From the NCBI RefSeq assembly GCF_006476065.1, contig NZ_ML636798.1, positions 1,376,207 to 1,440,206 on the forward strand: a stretch of 64,000 bases of DNA, given 5' to 3'. The notes under the pieces were generated by a model. That model saw only the letters and a list, made by a program, of their open reading frames with translations. It ran no database searches and had not been told where the DNA came from. The stretch comes from Cognatiluteimonas lumbrici. GTDB taxonomy: Bacteria; Pseudomonadota; Gammaproteobacteria; Xanthomonadales; Xanthomonadaceae. Positions 24,210 to 37,916 of this stretch are shown here, in pieces. The translations under genes and the position numbers were made by a program. Every line of letters starts with the position of its first letter. The first letter of the stretch is position 1.

Positions 24210-24821
24210 TCAGGAACGCAGGCGCGGATCCACCCGCGTCGGCCGCAATTCCTGCAGCTGCAGGCCCGCGAAGCCCTCGTGGCCCGGATTCAGCAAGACA
24301 TTGCTCTCGCCGTTGCACAGCGCGCTCGGCACCCGCAGCGCGAGCGACCGCCCCGACTCCAGCCACGCCGCGCCGACCTGCTGGACCTCGTGGCGGTACG
24401 GCAGTTCCTGCCAGGTCGAAGGCTCGTTGGTCTCCGAGAGCACGGTGCCCGGCGGCACGGTCGCCACCGCCAGCATCAGCTCCCCAGGCGGGTCGCCCTC
24501 CAGGTGCGCGAGATACTCCAGCATCGCCGCGGCCGGCGACAGCGAGGCATACACGCAGGGCTTGCCCGGCGGCGACCAGCGTCCGCCGCTGTCGCTGGGC
24601 GCGAACGGCTCGGCTGCCTGCCCGGCCTCGACCACGCGGTACACCCGCAGTGGGGCACCGCCGGGGCCGTCGGCGATGACCTCGTCGGACGGGGTCGCCG
24701 CGGTCGGCGAGGTCATCGCCGGGGGATCGCTGGCCGGGAAGCTGTCTTCCAGTGCCTCGTCGAGGCAGCGCGCGCGCTCGGCGGGCGAATCGTCGCTCGT
24801 GGTCTCCGGAAGGTCGGTCAT
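24210..24821 (-). CDS. RES-domain protein (toxin-type fold) with N-terminal extension
   Basis: 203 residues. Residues about 15-35 carry the short motif DEALEDSFPASDPPA, seen in many small bacterial proteins. The rest looks like a RES domain: the Arg in SGGRWSPPG, the Glu in AAAMLEYLAHLEGDP and the Ser/Asn region PSALCNGESNVLLNP correspond to the three name-giving residues. RES toxins of the MbcT/ParT type act on NAD or transfer ADP-ribose and are normally preceded by an Xre-type antitoxin. None is adjacent: the neighbours are apt and the EF-hand gene. It may be an orphan or a domesticated enzyme. Confidence 0.75.
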   Translation of the reverse strand: MTDLPETTSDDSPAERARCLDEALEDSFPASDPPAMTSPTAATPSDEVIADGPGGAPLRVYRVVEAGQAAEPFAPSDSGGRWSPPGKPCVYASLSPAAAMLEYLAHLEGDPPGELMLAVATVPPGTVLSETNEPSTWQELPYRHEVQQVGAAWLESGRSLALRVPSALCNGESNVLLNPGHEGFAGLQLQELRPTRVDPRLRS

Positions 24822-24944
24822 GGCGGTGCTCCGTGGGTTCGCGGGCAGCCTGCGACAGCCCGCGTCCAAGCCCCGTGAGGCCGCCACCCGGCTTTGGCGC
24901 AGCCGTTTGGGTAAGATCAGGAGCGGCCACGTACAAGGTGTCCC

Positions 24945-25463
24945 ATGCAGGATTGGCGAGAACTCGTCCGCGACGTCCCCGGTTTCCCGCGCGAAGGCGT
25001 CGTGTTCAAGGACATCACCCCGTTGCTTGCCGATGCCGAGGGCTTCAACAGCGCCGTCGAGTCCATGGCGGCGCCCTGGCGTGGCGTGGTGCTCGACGCG
25101 GTGTTCGCGATCGAATCGCGCGGCTTCATCCTCGGCGCGGCGCTGGCGCGCGCGCTCGGGCTCGGCTTCGTGCCCTTGCGCAAGACCGGCAAGCTCCCCG
25201 GCACCACGCACGGCCAGGACTACGAGCTCGAATACGGCAATGCCCGGCTGGAAGTCCACGCCGACGCGGTGCCGCCGGGATCGCGCGTGCTGCTCGTGGA
25301 CGACATCCTCGCCACCGGCGGCACGCTCGCCGCGGCGCTGGCGCTGGCGCGCGCGCAGGGCGCGCAGGTGGTGGGCGCTGAAGTCCTGATCGAGCTGGCC
25401 GAACTGCGCGGCCGCGAGCGCTGGGATCCGTCGGTGCCGCTGGAGGCCGTCATCACCGCCTGA
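24945..25463 (+). CDS. apt: Adenine phosphoribosyltransferase
   Basis: Salvages adenine to AMP using PRPP. 172 residues: [16 protein letters not shown] near the N-terminus, the [15 protein letters not shown] segment, and the PRPP-binding motif [17 protein letters not shown] lies 8 bases before the ATG. The signalling operon begins 58 bases downstream on the same strand, without an obvious terminator between. Confidence 0.96.
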   Translation: MQDWRELVRDVPGFPREGVVFKDITPLLADAEGFNSAVESMAAPWRGVVLDAVFAIESRGFILGAALARALGLGFVPLRKTGKLPGTTHGQDYELEYGNARLEVHADAVPPGSRVLLVDDILATGGTLAAALALARAQGAQVVGAEVLIELAELRGRERWDPSVPLEAVITA

Positions 25464-25521
25464 ACGCGGCGACATATTCATGGTGTGTCGCGCCCCCCCG
25501 GGCCGCGGGACACTGCGGCGC

Positions 25522-27651
<2,130 letters not shown>

Positions 27652-27656
27652 GCGCC

Positions 27657-28028
27657 ATGAAGATTCTCCTCGTCGAGGACAACGAGATGAACCGCGACAT
27701 GCTGTCCCGGCGGCTGCTGCGCCGCGGCTACGAACTCGTGTTCGCGATGGACGGCCAGGAAGCCGTGGACAAGGCCAGGTCGGAAGCGCCGTCGCTGATC
27801 CTGATGGACATGGGGCTGCCGGTGATCGACGGCTGGGAAGCAACCCGCCGCATCAAGGCCGACCCGGCCACCGCCGCCATCCCGGTGATCGCGCTCACCG
27901 CGCACGCGATGGCCGCCGACCGCGACAAGTGCCTCGCGGCCGGCTGCGACGACTTCGACACCAAGCCGGTGGACATCGCGCGCCTGGTCGGCAAGATCGA
28001 GGCGCTGGCCGGCGGGGAAACCGCGTGA
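27657..28028 (+). CDS. Single-domain response regulator
   Basis: 123 residues, receiver only: LLVEDNEMNRDMLSRRLLRR, phospho-accepting Asp51 in LILMDMGLPVIDG, Thr/Ser switch in VIALTAHAMA, Lys in DTKPVD. It has no output domain, like DivK or Spo0F, so it is a phosphate carrier or an allosteric partner. The ATG at 27657 has GGGGTGAG in front; a GTG at 27648 is possible. Overlaps the next gene by 4 bases (GTGA). Confidence 0.92.
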   Translation: MKILLVEDNEMNRDMLSRRLLRRGYELVFAMDGQEAVDKARSEAPSLILMDMGLPVIDGWEATRRIKADPATAAIPVIALTAHAMAADRDKCLAAGCDDFDTKPVDIARLVGKIEALAGGETA

Positions 28029-28456
28029 ACGAATTCCGCGCCACCGCGATGGCCGACCTGCACACGCTGACCGCCTTCGTCGACGCGGCCTGCGCCGAGG
28101 CAGGCGTGGGCGAGGACGTGGCCTTCGCCGTGCGCCTCGCGGTGGAGGAAGCCTTCACCAACATCATGGAACACGGCTACGGCGGCGACGGCGGCCCGGT
28201 GGCAGTGGCGATCGACGCCGGCGCGCACGGCGTGCGCGTGGTGATCCGCGACGAAGCGCCCGCGTTCGATCCCTTGCACGCGCCCGCCCCGGACCTCGAC
28301 GCCGCGCTCGAGGAGCGCGAGCCCGGCGGCCTCGGCTGGCACCTGGTGCGCCAGGTGATGGACACGGTCGAACACGAACCCGCGACGCCGCGCGGCAACG
28401 TCCTCACGCTCACCAAGCGGCTGCCGGCGGCAGCACCAGAACACCAAGAGGGGTAG
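28025..28456 (+). CDS. RsbW/SpoIIAB-like serine kinase (anti-sigma-type ATPase)
   Basis: 143 residues of the GHKL ATPase fold without a dimerisation domain. N-box AVEEAFTNIMEHGYGG with the Mg-binding Asn, G1 box DEAPAFDP, G2 box GGLGWHLVRQVMDTVEHE. Such proteins bind either a target or an unphosphorylated STAS antagonist and phosphorylate the latter. GTG start with GGGGAAA before it, overlapping the receiver gene by 4 bases. No sigma factor gene is nearby, so its target is unknown. Confidence 0.9.
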   Translation: MNEFRATAMADLHTLTAFVDAACAEAGVGEDVAFAVRLAVEEAFTNIMEHGYGGDGGPVAVAIDAGAHGVRVVIRDEAPAFDPLHAPAPDLDAALEEREPGGLGWHLVRQVMDTVEHEPATPRGNVLTLTKRLPAAAPEHQEG

Positions 28457-28463
28457 CAACACC

Positions 28464-28802
28464 ATGGACATCGAGATCCGGCCTCGGGACGGCGTGGACA
28501 TCGTCGCGATCAGCGGCAGCGTCGACGGCCTCACCGCCGAAACCCTGCTCACTACGCTGCAGCGGCACGTCGAGGGCGGCGGCAGCCGCCTGGTCGTGGA
28601 CCTCAGCGGGGTTGACTACACCAGCAGCGCCGGCCTGCGCGCGCTGCTGGCCACGGTCAAGGAGGCGCGCCGCCGCGGCGGCGACCTGCGCCTGGCCGAC
28701 ATCAACCCGAACGTGCGCAAGGTGCTCGAGCTGAGCGGTTTCGCGACCATCCTGAAGATCTTCGCCGGCGTGGACGAGGCGGTGGCGAGCTTCGCGGCAT
28801 GA
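28464..28802 (+). CDS. STAS-domain anti-sigma factor antagonist (RsbV-like)
   Basis: 112 residues, a single STAS domain. The phosphorylatable serine region is VDYTSSAGLRALL (Ser54/Ser55), and the C-terminal helix VLELSGFATILKIF is typical. Expected to be phosphorylated by the preceding RsbW-like kinase and dephosphorylated by the PP2C at the end of the operon. Overlaps the first patatin gene by 4 bases (ATGA), so the switch and the lipase-like proteins are made together. Confidence 0.92.
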   Translation: MDIEIRPRDGVDIVAISGSVDGLTAETLLTTLQRHVEGGGSRLVVDLSGVDYTSSAGLRALLATVKEARRRGGDLRLADINPNVRKVLELSGFATILKIFAGVDEAVASFAA

Positions 28803-29647
28803 GCGGCAAGCGCGTCGCCATCGTCATCGGTTCCGGCGCGGTGCAGTGCGCCTCGGCGCTGGGCATGTGGAAGGTGCTCGACCGCGAGGGCATCGACGTG
28901 GACATGGTGGTCGGCTGCAGCGGCGGCAGCATCTACGCCGCGGTGATGGCGCTGGGCTACGACGTGGCCACCTGCGAGCGCCTGACCGCCGAGCTGTGGA
29001 CGCCAAAGGTGACCCTCAAGCGCGACTGGCGCTCGCTGCTGGGCGCGTTCATGCCGAAGCTGTTCGGCTTCGAGGGCAGCCTCGGCATGGTCCATGACGC
29101 CCCGCTGCTGGAAGCGCTGGAACCGCCATTCGGCGGCAAGGACTTCGCCGACGCAAGGATCCCGCTGCACATCGTCGCCACCGACCTCAACAACGGCGAG
29201 AAGGTGGTGGTGAGCGAGGGCAGCGTGCGCGATGCGGTGCGCGCCAGCATCGCCATCCCCTACGTGTGGAAGCCGTGGAAGATCGGCGAACGCATGCTGC
29301 TCGACGGCTGCCTGTCCGACCCGCTGCCGGTGGACGTGGCGATCCGCGAGGGCGCGGACGTGATCCTGGCGATGGGCTTCGAGAGCCCCTACCCGCGCCG
29401 GATCAAGTCGGCCACGCGCTACGCCTTCCAGGTCAACAGTGTGTACACCAACAACCTCCTGCGCGCGAACTACTCGTTCCACAACCTCGCGCACCACGCC
29501 GAGATCATCCCGGTGCTGCCCGAGTTCGACCGCCCGATCCGGCTGTTCGACACCGACCAGTTCCCGTACGTGATCGAACAGGGCATGCGCGCCACCGAGG
29601 CGCAGCTCGACTACCTGCACCGGGTGCTGGAGCAGCCGGATGCCTGA
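28799..29647 (+). CDS. Patatin-like hydrolase (first of two)
   Basis: 282 residues. Nucleophile elbow VGCSGGSIYAA (Ser41) and catalytic Asp169 in LLDGCLSDPLP form the Ser-Asp dyad of patatin phospholipases. The glycine-rich oxyanion loop is IGSGAVQCASALG rather than the usual GGGxxRGxxxIG, lacking the Arg. No signal peptide, so cytosolic. Closely related to the next gene; both lie in the partner-switch operon, suggesting that lipid hydrolysis is either its output or its sensor. Substrate unknown. Confidence 0.88.
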   Translation: MSGKRVAIVIGSGAVQCASALGMWKVLDREGIDVDMVVGCSGGSIYAAVMALGYDVATCERLTAELWTPKVTLKRDWRSLLGAFMPKLFGFEGSLGMVHDAPLLEALEPPFGGKDFADARIPLHIVATDLNNGEKVVVSEGSVRDAVRASIAIPYVWKPWKIGERMLLDGCLSDPLPVDVAIREGADVILAMGFESPYPRRIKSATRYAFQVNSVYTNNLLRANYSFHNLAHHAEIIPVLPEFDRPIRLFDTDQFPYVIEQGMRATEAQLDYLHRVLEQPDA

Positions 29648-30545
29648 GCAGGCCACGCTGACGCCGCGCACGCCGCAGGTCGCCCCCCGGGGCCGGCCGC
29701 GGCTGGCCGTGGTGGTCGGCTCCGGCGGCATGAAGTGCGCGGCGGCGGTCGGCATGTGGAAGGTGCTGCAGCACGAGGGCATCCCGATCGACATCTGCGT
29801 CGGCTGCAGCGGCGGCAGCATCTACACCGCGGCCATGGCCATGGGCATGGACGCGCTGGAGGCGGAGAAGCACACCCACCGCATGTGGGAGGGCCTGTTC
29901 AACCGCCTGCACGTGCGCTCGGTGCTGCGCAGCCTGCTGCCGCGGCGGTTCGGCTTCAACGAACGCCTCGGGCTGGTGGACGACCGCGCGGTGGCGCGGG
30001 TGATGCGCGACCTCTACGGCGACGTCCGCTTCGAGCAGGCGAAGATCCCGCTGCACCTGGCCGCGACCGACCTGCGCTCCGGCGAGGCGGTGGAGCTGCG
30101 TTCCGGTCGCATCGGCGACGCGGTCCGCGCCAGCATTGCCATCCCGATGCTGCTGCGGCCCAAGGAGATCGCCGGCCGGCTGCTGGTGGACGGCGGCATG
30201 TCCGACCCGCTGCCGGTCAGCATCGCGATCCGCGAGGGCGCCGACATCATCCTGGCGATGGGTTTCGAGACCCCGCCGGCCGAGCAGCTCAACTCGATGC
30301 TGGGCGTGGCCGGCCAATGCATCTCCACCACCATCAACCACATGCTGCGCTCGACCTACGCTTTCTACAGCGCGGTCCACCACGCCGAGATCGTGCCGCT
30401 GATGCCGGCGTTCTCGCAGCCGGTGCGGCTCGGCGACACCCACCTGATCCCGTACCTGATCGAGCGCGGCGAGCAGGCGATGGAGGCCGAGCTGCCCTAC
30501 CTGCGCCGGCTGCTCGCCGCGGGCACGGAACGGAGCCTGGCATGA
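29640..30545 (+). CDS. Patatin-like hydrolase (second of two)
   Basis: 301 residues, paralogous to the previous product along its length with an extra 20-residue N-terminus. Ser57 in VGCSGGSIYTA and Asp184 in LVDGGMSDPLP form the dyad; the oxyanion loop is VGSGGMKCAAAVG. Both paralogues keep MWKVL after this loop and DAVRASIAIP before the Asp. Overlaps the first patatin gene by 8 bases and the phosphatase gene by 4. The patatin-then-receiver/PP2C order recalls E. coli rssA-rssB. Confidence 0.88.
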   Translation: MPEQATLTPRTPQVAPRGRPRLAVVVGSGGMKCAAAVGMWKVLQHEGIPIDICVGCSGGSIYTAAMAMGMDALEAEKHTHRMWEGLFNRLHVRSVLRSLLPRRFGFNERLGLVDDRAVARVMRDLYGDVRFEQAKIPLHLAATDLRSGEAVELRSGRIGDAVRASIAIPMLLRPKEIAGRLLVDGGMSDPLPVSIAIREGADIILAMGFETPPAEQLNSMLGVAGQCISTTINHMLRSTYAFYSAVHHAEIVPLMPAFSQPVRLGDTHLIPYLIERGEQAMEAELPYLRRLLAAGTERSLA

Positions 30546-31732
30546 GCGCGCTGGCCGCCGGCGACACCGGCCACATCCTGGTGGTGGACGACAACGAGAT
30601 GAACCGCGACGTGCTGTCGCGGCGGCTGCTGCGCCAGGGCCACACCGTGGACATGGCGGTCGACGGCCGCGAGGCGCTGGGCATGCTCGAGGCCGGCGAC
30701 TACGACCTGGTGCTGCTCGACATCATGATGCCGGTGATGAACGGTTTCGAGCTGCTGGAACGCCTGCGCGGCGACGACCGCTTCCGCCACCTGCCGATCG
30801 TGATGATCTCCGCGCTCGACGACGCCGACAGCATTACGAAGGCGATCGGCATGGGCGCCGACGACCACCTGCCCAAGCCGTTCAACCCGCAGATCCTGCG
30901 CGCCCGCGTCGGGGCCAGCCTGGCGCGCAAGCGCCTGCACGACCGCGAGCAGATGCACGCGCGCGCGCTCGAACGCGAGATCGACATCGCCCGCGACATC
31001 CAGGCCGGGTTCCTGCCGGCCGAATTGCCGCGCGCGGACGGCTGGGAGCTGGCCGCCTGCTTCGAGCCCGCGCGCCAGGTCGGCGGCGACTTCTACGACG
31101 CGTTCGCGCTCGAGGATGGCCGCATCGCGCTGGTGGTCGCCGACGTCTGCGACAAGGGCGTGGGCGCGGCGCTGTTCATGGCGCTGTTCCGCAGCCTGCT
31201 GCGCGCCGGCGCCGAGCGCACGCTGGACGGTGCGGACGCGCTGGCCGCGCAGCTCCCCGCCCTGCTCGCCTCCACCAACGACTACATCGCCCGCACCCAC
31301 GACGGCGCCAACATGTTCGCGACCATGTTCGTCGGCGTGCTCGACCCGGCCGACGGCAGCCTGGGCTACGTCAACGCGGGGCACGAAGCCCCGGCGATCT
31401 CGGGGACGGACGCGGTGCGCGCGCGGCTGGCGCCGACCGGCCCCGCGGTGGGGATGCTGCCGGGCATGGCCTTCGGCTTCGCGCGCGAGGCGCTGGCGCC
31501 GGGCGAATCGCTGCTCATGTTCACCGACGGCGTCACCGATGCCCGGGATGCGTCCGGCACCCTGTTCGACGAGCAGCGCCTGCTGACCCTGTTGCCCGGC
31601 AGCGCCGGCGCCAGCGTGCTGGTACCGCGCATCCGCGATGCCGTCCACGCCCACGCCGCCGGCGAGGCGCCGTTCGACGACGTGACGATGCTGGCGGTCA
31701 GTCGGATGACGGCCGGTCGCGCAGCAGCCTGA
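30542..31732 (+). CDS. Receiver-PP2C phosphatase (RsbU/RssB-like)
   Basis: 396 residues: receiver domain (1-130, Asp60 in LVLLDIMMPVMNG), a coiled linker (about 130-165), then a SpoIIE/RsbU-type PP2C domain. Its metal-binding residues appear intact: GGDFYDAFALEDG, VVADVCDKGVGAALFMA, YVNAGHEAP, MFTDGVTDA and FDDVTMLAV. It should dephosphorylate the STAS antagonist when its receiver is phosphorylated. E. coli RssB has the same layout but a dead phosphatase. Last gene of the operon; its 3' end overlaps the convergent peptidase gene by 35 bases. Confidence 0.92.
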   Translation: MSALAAGDTGHILVVDDNEMNRDVLSRRLLRQGHTVDMAVDGREALGMLEAGDYDLVLLDIMMPVMNGFELLERLRGDDRFRHLPIVMISALDDADSITKAIGMGADDHLPKPFNPQILRARVGASLARKRLHDREQMHARALEREIDIARDIQAGFLPAELPRADGWELAACFEPARQVGGDFYDAFALEDGRIALVVADVCDKGVGAALFMALFRSLLRAGAERTLDGADALAAQLPALLASTNDYIARTHDGANMFATMFVGVLDPADGSLGYVNAGHEAPAISGTDAVRARLAPTGPAVGMLPGMAFGFAREALAPGESLLMFTDGVTDARDASGTLFDEQRLLTLLPGSAGASVLVPRIRDAVHAHAAGEAPFDDVTMLAVSRMTAGRAAA

Positions 31733-32822
31733 CGACCTCGTCCACCGGCAGCGCCGGCACCGCGCCGCGGTTGCCGCGCATGCCTTCGGCCTTGAACATC
31801 GAGTCGAGGATCGCCTCCTCGGTGGCCTCGGCGACGCCGACGAACAGCGCGTCCATGGCGTCGTTGTCGAGCATCGGCGCCTGGTGCACGCTGTCGCCCT
31901 GGTGGCGACGCACGGATTCGGCGTTGCTGAAGGCGATCACGTAGTCGCCGGAGCCGTTGGACATCGAACTGCCGGTCCGGGCCAGGCCGACGGTCGCGCG
32001 CAGCGCCAGGCGCTCGAGCTGGCGCGGACCGAGCGGCGCGTCGGTGGCGACCACGATCATGATGCTGCCGTCGCCGTCGGGCACCGGGGCTTCGACGGAA
32101 TCGGCCAGCGTCGCCGGATCGGGCAGTTCGCGCCCTACCGGCACCCCGGCCACCACCAGCGAGCCGCCGAAGTTGCTCTGCACCAGCACCCCGACTACGT
32201 GCCCGTCCGGCGTCACCCGCGAACTGGTGCCGATGCCGCCCTTCCAGCCGAACGCGACCGTGCCGGTGCCGGCGCCGATCGCGCCCTCCTCCACGTTCGT
32301 GCTCGAGGCAGACTCCAGCGCCGCGCGCACGTGCTCCGCCCGCAGCGGCCGCGAGCGGATGTCGTTGAGGAAACCGTCGTTGGTCTCCCCGACCACCGCG
32401 TTGAGCGAACGCACGCGCTCCATCCCCGGCTGCGAGAGCTGCCACTCGACCAGCGCATCGGCCGCCTTCCACACGCACAGCGTGCAGGTCAGCAGGATCG
32501 GCGTCTCCAGCTCGCCCAGCTCGCGCAGCTGGGTGACCCCGAGCAGCTTGCCGTAGCCGTTGGCCACGAACAGCGCCGCCGGCACCCGCTCCGCGTAGAG
32601 GTTGCCACCATGCGGCAGGATCGCCGTGACCCCGGTGCGCACCGAATCTCCCTCGACCACCGTCGTGTGCCCGACCCGCACGTCCGGCACGTCCACGATG
32701 GCGTTGAGCTGGCCGGTCGGCATCGTCCCGATGACCACCCCCGCCTCACGCGCCCGCGGCCGCTCCGAGGCCTGCACCGTCGCCACCGCCAGCACGCACG
32801 CCAACACCATCAGGATCCGCAT
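31698..32822 (-). CDS. P1-family (DmpA-like) aminopeptidase, exported
   Basis: 374 residues from the ATG at 32822 (GGGGAGGG before it), with signal peptide ILMVLACVLAVATVQA. The family releases N-terminal D-, beta- or L-amino acids and matures by self-cleavage at a Gly-Ser or Asn-Ser bond. The segment ARTGSSMSNGSGDYVIAFSN is the likely cleavage region that frees the nucleophilic Ser. Other family elements: NAIVDVPDVRVGHTTVVEGD, FGWKGGIGTSSR and VGVLVQSNFGG. A periplasmic location would fit recycling of unusual peptides. A 25-codon upstream extension is not needed. Confidence 0.88.
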   Translation of the reverse strand: MRILMVLACVLAVATVQASERPRAREAGVVIGTMPTGQLNAIVDVPDVRVGHTTVVEGDSVRTGVTAILPHGGNLYAERVPAALFVANGYGKLLGVTQLRELGELETPILLTCTLCVWKAADALVEWQLSQPGMERVRSLNAVVGETNDGFLNDIRSRPLRAEHVRAALESASSTNVEEGAIGAGTGTVAFGWKGGIGTSSRVTPDGHVVGVLVQSNFGGSLVVAGVPVGRELPDPATLADSVEAPVPDGDGSIMIVVATDAPLGPRQLERLALRATVGLARTGSSMSNGSGDYVIAFSNAESVRRHQGDSVHQAPMLDNDAMDALFVGVAEATEEAILDSMFKAEGMRGNRGAVPALPVDEVVRLLRDRPSSD

Positions 32823-32854
32823 CGCACGCCCTCCCCGTGATGCCCCGAGCCTAA

Positions 32855-32882
32855 ACGAAAAGGGCGGCCCGGAGGCCGCCCT
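32855..32882 (-). terminator. Intrinsic terminator of the atp operon
   Basis: On the minus strand GGGCGGCC-TCCG-GGCCGCCC (32881-32862) is an 8-bp perfect stem followed by TTTTCGTTT. It lies 65 bases after atpC and before the peptidase gene. Confidence 0.85.
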
Positions 32883-32946
32883 CTTACGCTTCATCCTTGC
32901 GCTTCACCCTTACGCGCACGCAGTGCGCCTGGGCTCCACCCTGACT

Positions 32947-33372
32947 CTAGTGCTTCAGGTTCTTCCGCAGCCGCTCCAGCGCCTGCAGCTGCGCCGTCAC
33001 CTCGGCCAGGCGCTGCTGCGCTTCCGCGACCTCCATCTGCTCGCCGCGGTGGGCGAGGATGCGCTCGGCCTCTTCCTTCGCCGCGCGCACCGAGGCTTCG
33101 TCGATGTCCTCGGCGCGGATCGCGGTGTCGGCCAGCACCGTCACCACCTGCGGCTGCACCTCGAGGATTCCGCCGGAGATCGCGAAGTCGAGCTGCTCGC
33201 CGGCGGCCGTGGTGACCACGACCTTGCCGGGCTTGAGCCGGGTGATCAGCGGGGCGTGGCGCGGCGCGATGCCGAGCTCGCCCATCTCGCCGGTGGCCAC
33301 GACCATGGTGGCCTCGCCGGTGTAGATCTCGGCCTCGGCGCTGACGATGTCGCAGCGGATTGTCGTTGCCAT
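32947..33372 (-). CDS. atpC: ATP synthase epsilon subunit
   Basis: 141 residues: the beta-sandwich domain ([39 protein letters not shown]) followed by a two-helix C-terminal domain ending [13 protein letters not shown]. Central-stalk subunit that couples rotation and inhibits ATP hydrolysis. Last gene of the atpIBEFHAGDC operon, 10 bases after atpD. Confidence 0.98.
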   Translation of the reverse strand: MATTIRCDIVSAEAEIYTGEATMVVATGEMGELGIAPRHAPLITRLKPGKVVVTTAAGEQLDFAISGGILEVQPQVVTVLADTAIRAEDIDEASVRAAKEEAERILAHRGEQMEVAEAQQRLAEVTAQLQALERLRKNLKH

Positions 33373-33382
33373 GTCGTCAGCC

Positions 33383-34873
<1,491 letters not shown>

Positions 34874-35737
34874 TCATACAGCCGCGGCGCCGCCGACGAT
34901 TTCGGAGATTTCCTGGGTGATCGCTGCCTGGCGGGCCTTGTTGTAGACCAGGTTCAGGGTGTCGATCAGCTTGTTGGCGTTGTCGCTGGCGGCCTTCATC
35001 GCGACCATGCGCGCGGCGTGCTCGGAGGCGACGTTCTCCAGCACCGCCTGGTACACCAGCGACTCGACGTAGCGGGTCAGCACGTCGTCGAGCACCGATT
35101 CGGCGTCCGGCTCGTACAGGTAGTCCCAGTCGTGCGTGGACACCGGCTGGTCGTCGGCCGGCAGCGGCAGCAGCTGGTCGAACGCTGCGCGCTGCGTCAT
35201 GGTGTTGACGAAGTCGTTGTAGCTCAGGAACACGCGGTCCAGCTTGCCCTCGCTGTAGCCGTCGAGCATCACCTTGACCACGCCCACGAGCTGCTCCAGC
35301 CGCGGCTGGTCGCCCAGGTGGGTGACCGAGGCGAGCATGTCCACCTTGATCCGGCGGAAGAACACGCTGGCCTTCTGGCCGATGGTGACCACGTCCACGC
35401 CGACGCCCTGCTCGTGCCACTTGCGGATTTCCACCAGCAGCTTGCGGAACAGGTTGTTGTTGAGGCCGCCGGCCAGGCCGCGGTCGGACGAGACGATGAT
35501 GTAGCCGACCCGCTTGGTCTCCGCGCGCTGCACCAGGTACGGGTGCTGGTACTCGGAGTTCGCCTGCGCCAGGTGGCCGATCACCTGCTTCATCGCCCGC
35601 GCATACGGGCGCGAGGCCTTCATCCGATCCTGCGCCTTGCGGATCTTGGAGGCCGAGACCATCTCGAGCGCGCGCGTCACCTTGCGGGTGTTCTGCACGC
35701 TCTTGATCTTCGTCTTGATTTCGCGTCCGCCAGCCAT
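34874..35737 (-). CDS. atpG: ATP synthase gamma subunit
   Basis: 287 residues: the rotor shaft of F1, with N-terminal helix [20 protein letters not shown] and C-terminal helix [20 protein letters not shown] ([10 protein letters not shown] as read), plus the conserved end [17 protein letters not shown]. The usual length is about 287. Between atpA and atpD in the standard order. Confidence 0.98.
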   Translation of the reverse strand: MAGGREIKTKIKSVQNTRKVTRALEMVSASKIRKAQDRMKASRPYARAMKQVIGHLAQANSEYQHPYLVQRAETKRVGYIIVSSDRGLAGGLNNNLFRKLLVEIRKWHEQGVGVDVVTIGQKASVFFRRIKVDMLASVTHLGDQPRLEQLVGVVKVMLDGYSEGKLDRVFLSYNDFVNTMTQRAAFDQLLPLPADDQPVSTHDWDYLYEPDAESVLDDVLTRYVESLVYQAVLENVASEHAARMVAMKAASDNANKLIDTLNLVYNKARQAAITQEISEIVGGAAAV

Positions 35738-35763
35738 TTCAGCGTTCCCTTACTTAGCCGTGC

Positions 35764-37329
<1,566 letters not shown>

Positions 37330-37350
37330 TGCCAGTTTTCCTTGGATTCT

Positions 37351-37395
37351 TTGTTTACTGCACGCTTGTTTACGGCGGGCTTGTCTACTGCGCGA
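37351..37395. repeat. Triplicated 15-base unit at the end of atpH
   Basis: TTGTTTACTGCACGC, TTGTTTACGGCGGGC and TTGTCTACTGCGCGA are contiguous. On the coding (minus) strand each unit carries a stop codon in the atpH frame: TAG, TAA, TAA. The first reached is the actual atpH stop, and the others follow 12 and 27 bases further on. Confidence 0.7.
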
Positions 37396-37912
37396 GCGCC
37401 GACTCGAGGCGCGCGAGCTTGCCCTTGAGCGAACCGTCGATGACCACGTCGCCGGCGTCGATCACCGCGCCGCCGATCAGCGACTCGTCGATCGCCGTCT
37501 GCAGCTCGACCTCGCTGCCGAAGCGCTTGCGCAGCGCCGCGCGGATGGCCTCGAGCTCGGCGTCGGGCAGCGCCGCGGCCGAGGTCACGGTGGCCTTGAC
37601 CACGTGCTCAGCCTCGTTGCGCAGCTGTTCGTAGAGCCCGGCGATCTCCGGCAGCAGCGGCAACCGGCGGTTGTCCGCAAGCAGCGCCAGGAAGCGGGTC
37701 ACCGACTCGCCGGCGCCCTGCGGCGCCAGCAGCGCGACCGCCTCGGCGTCGGACAGCTTCGGGTTGCCGAGCACGCCGGCGACGCGCGGGTCGGCGGCGA
37801 CGCGGGCGGCGAAGCCCAGCGCGTCGGACCACGCGGCGAAGGCGCCTTCGTCGCGCGCGATGCCGAAGGCGGCGCGGGCGTAGGGGCGGGCGAGGGTCAG
37901 GGCCTGGCTCAC
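37385..37912 (-). CDS. atpH: ATP synthase delta subunit
   Basis: 175 residues. Helical N-terminal domain ([20 protein letters not shown]), then the conserved C-terminal signature region with [20 protein letters not shown] and [11 protein letters not shown]. Peripheral-stalk subunit joining F1 to the b subunits. Starts 4 bases after atpF. Confidence 0.97.
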   Translation of the reverse strand: MSQALTLARPYARAAFGIARDEGAFAAWSDALGFAARVAADPRVAGVLGNPKLSDAEAVALLAPQGAGESVTRFLALLADNRRLPLLPEIAGLYEQLRNEAEHVVKATVTSAAALPDAELEAIRAALRKRFGSEVELQTAIDESLIGGAVIDAGDVVIDGSLKGKLARLESALAQ

Positions 37913-37916
37913 GGGA

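Noticed and set aside
24889-24920. TTGGCG/TAAGAT pair upstream of apt
   Set aside because: The spacer is only 12 bases, too short for a sigma-70 promoter.
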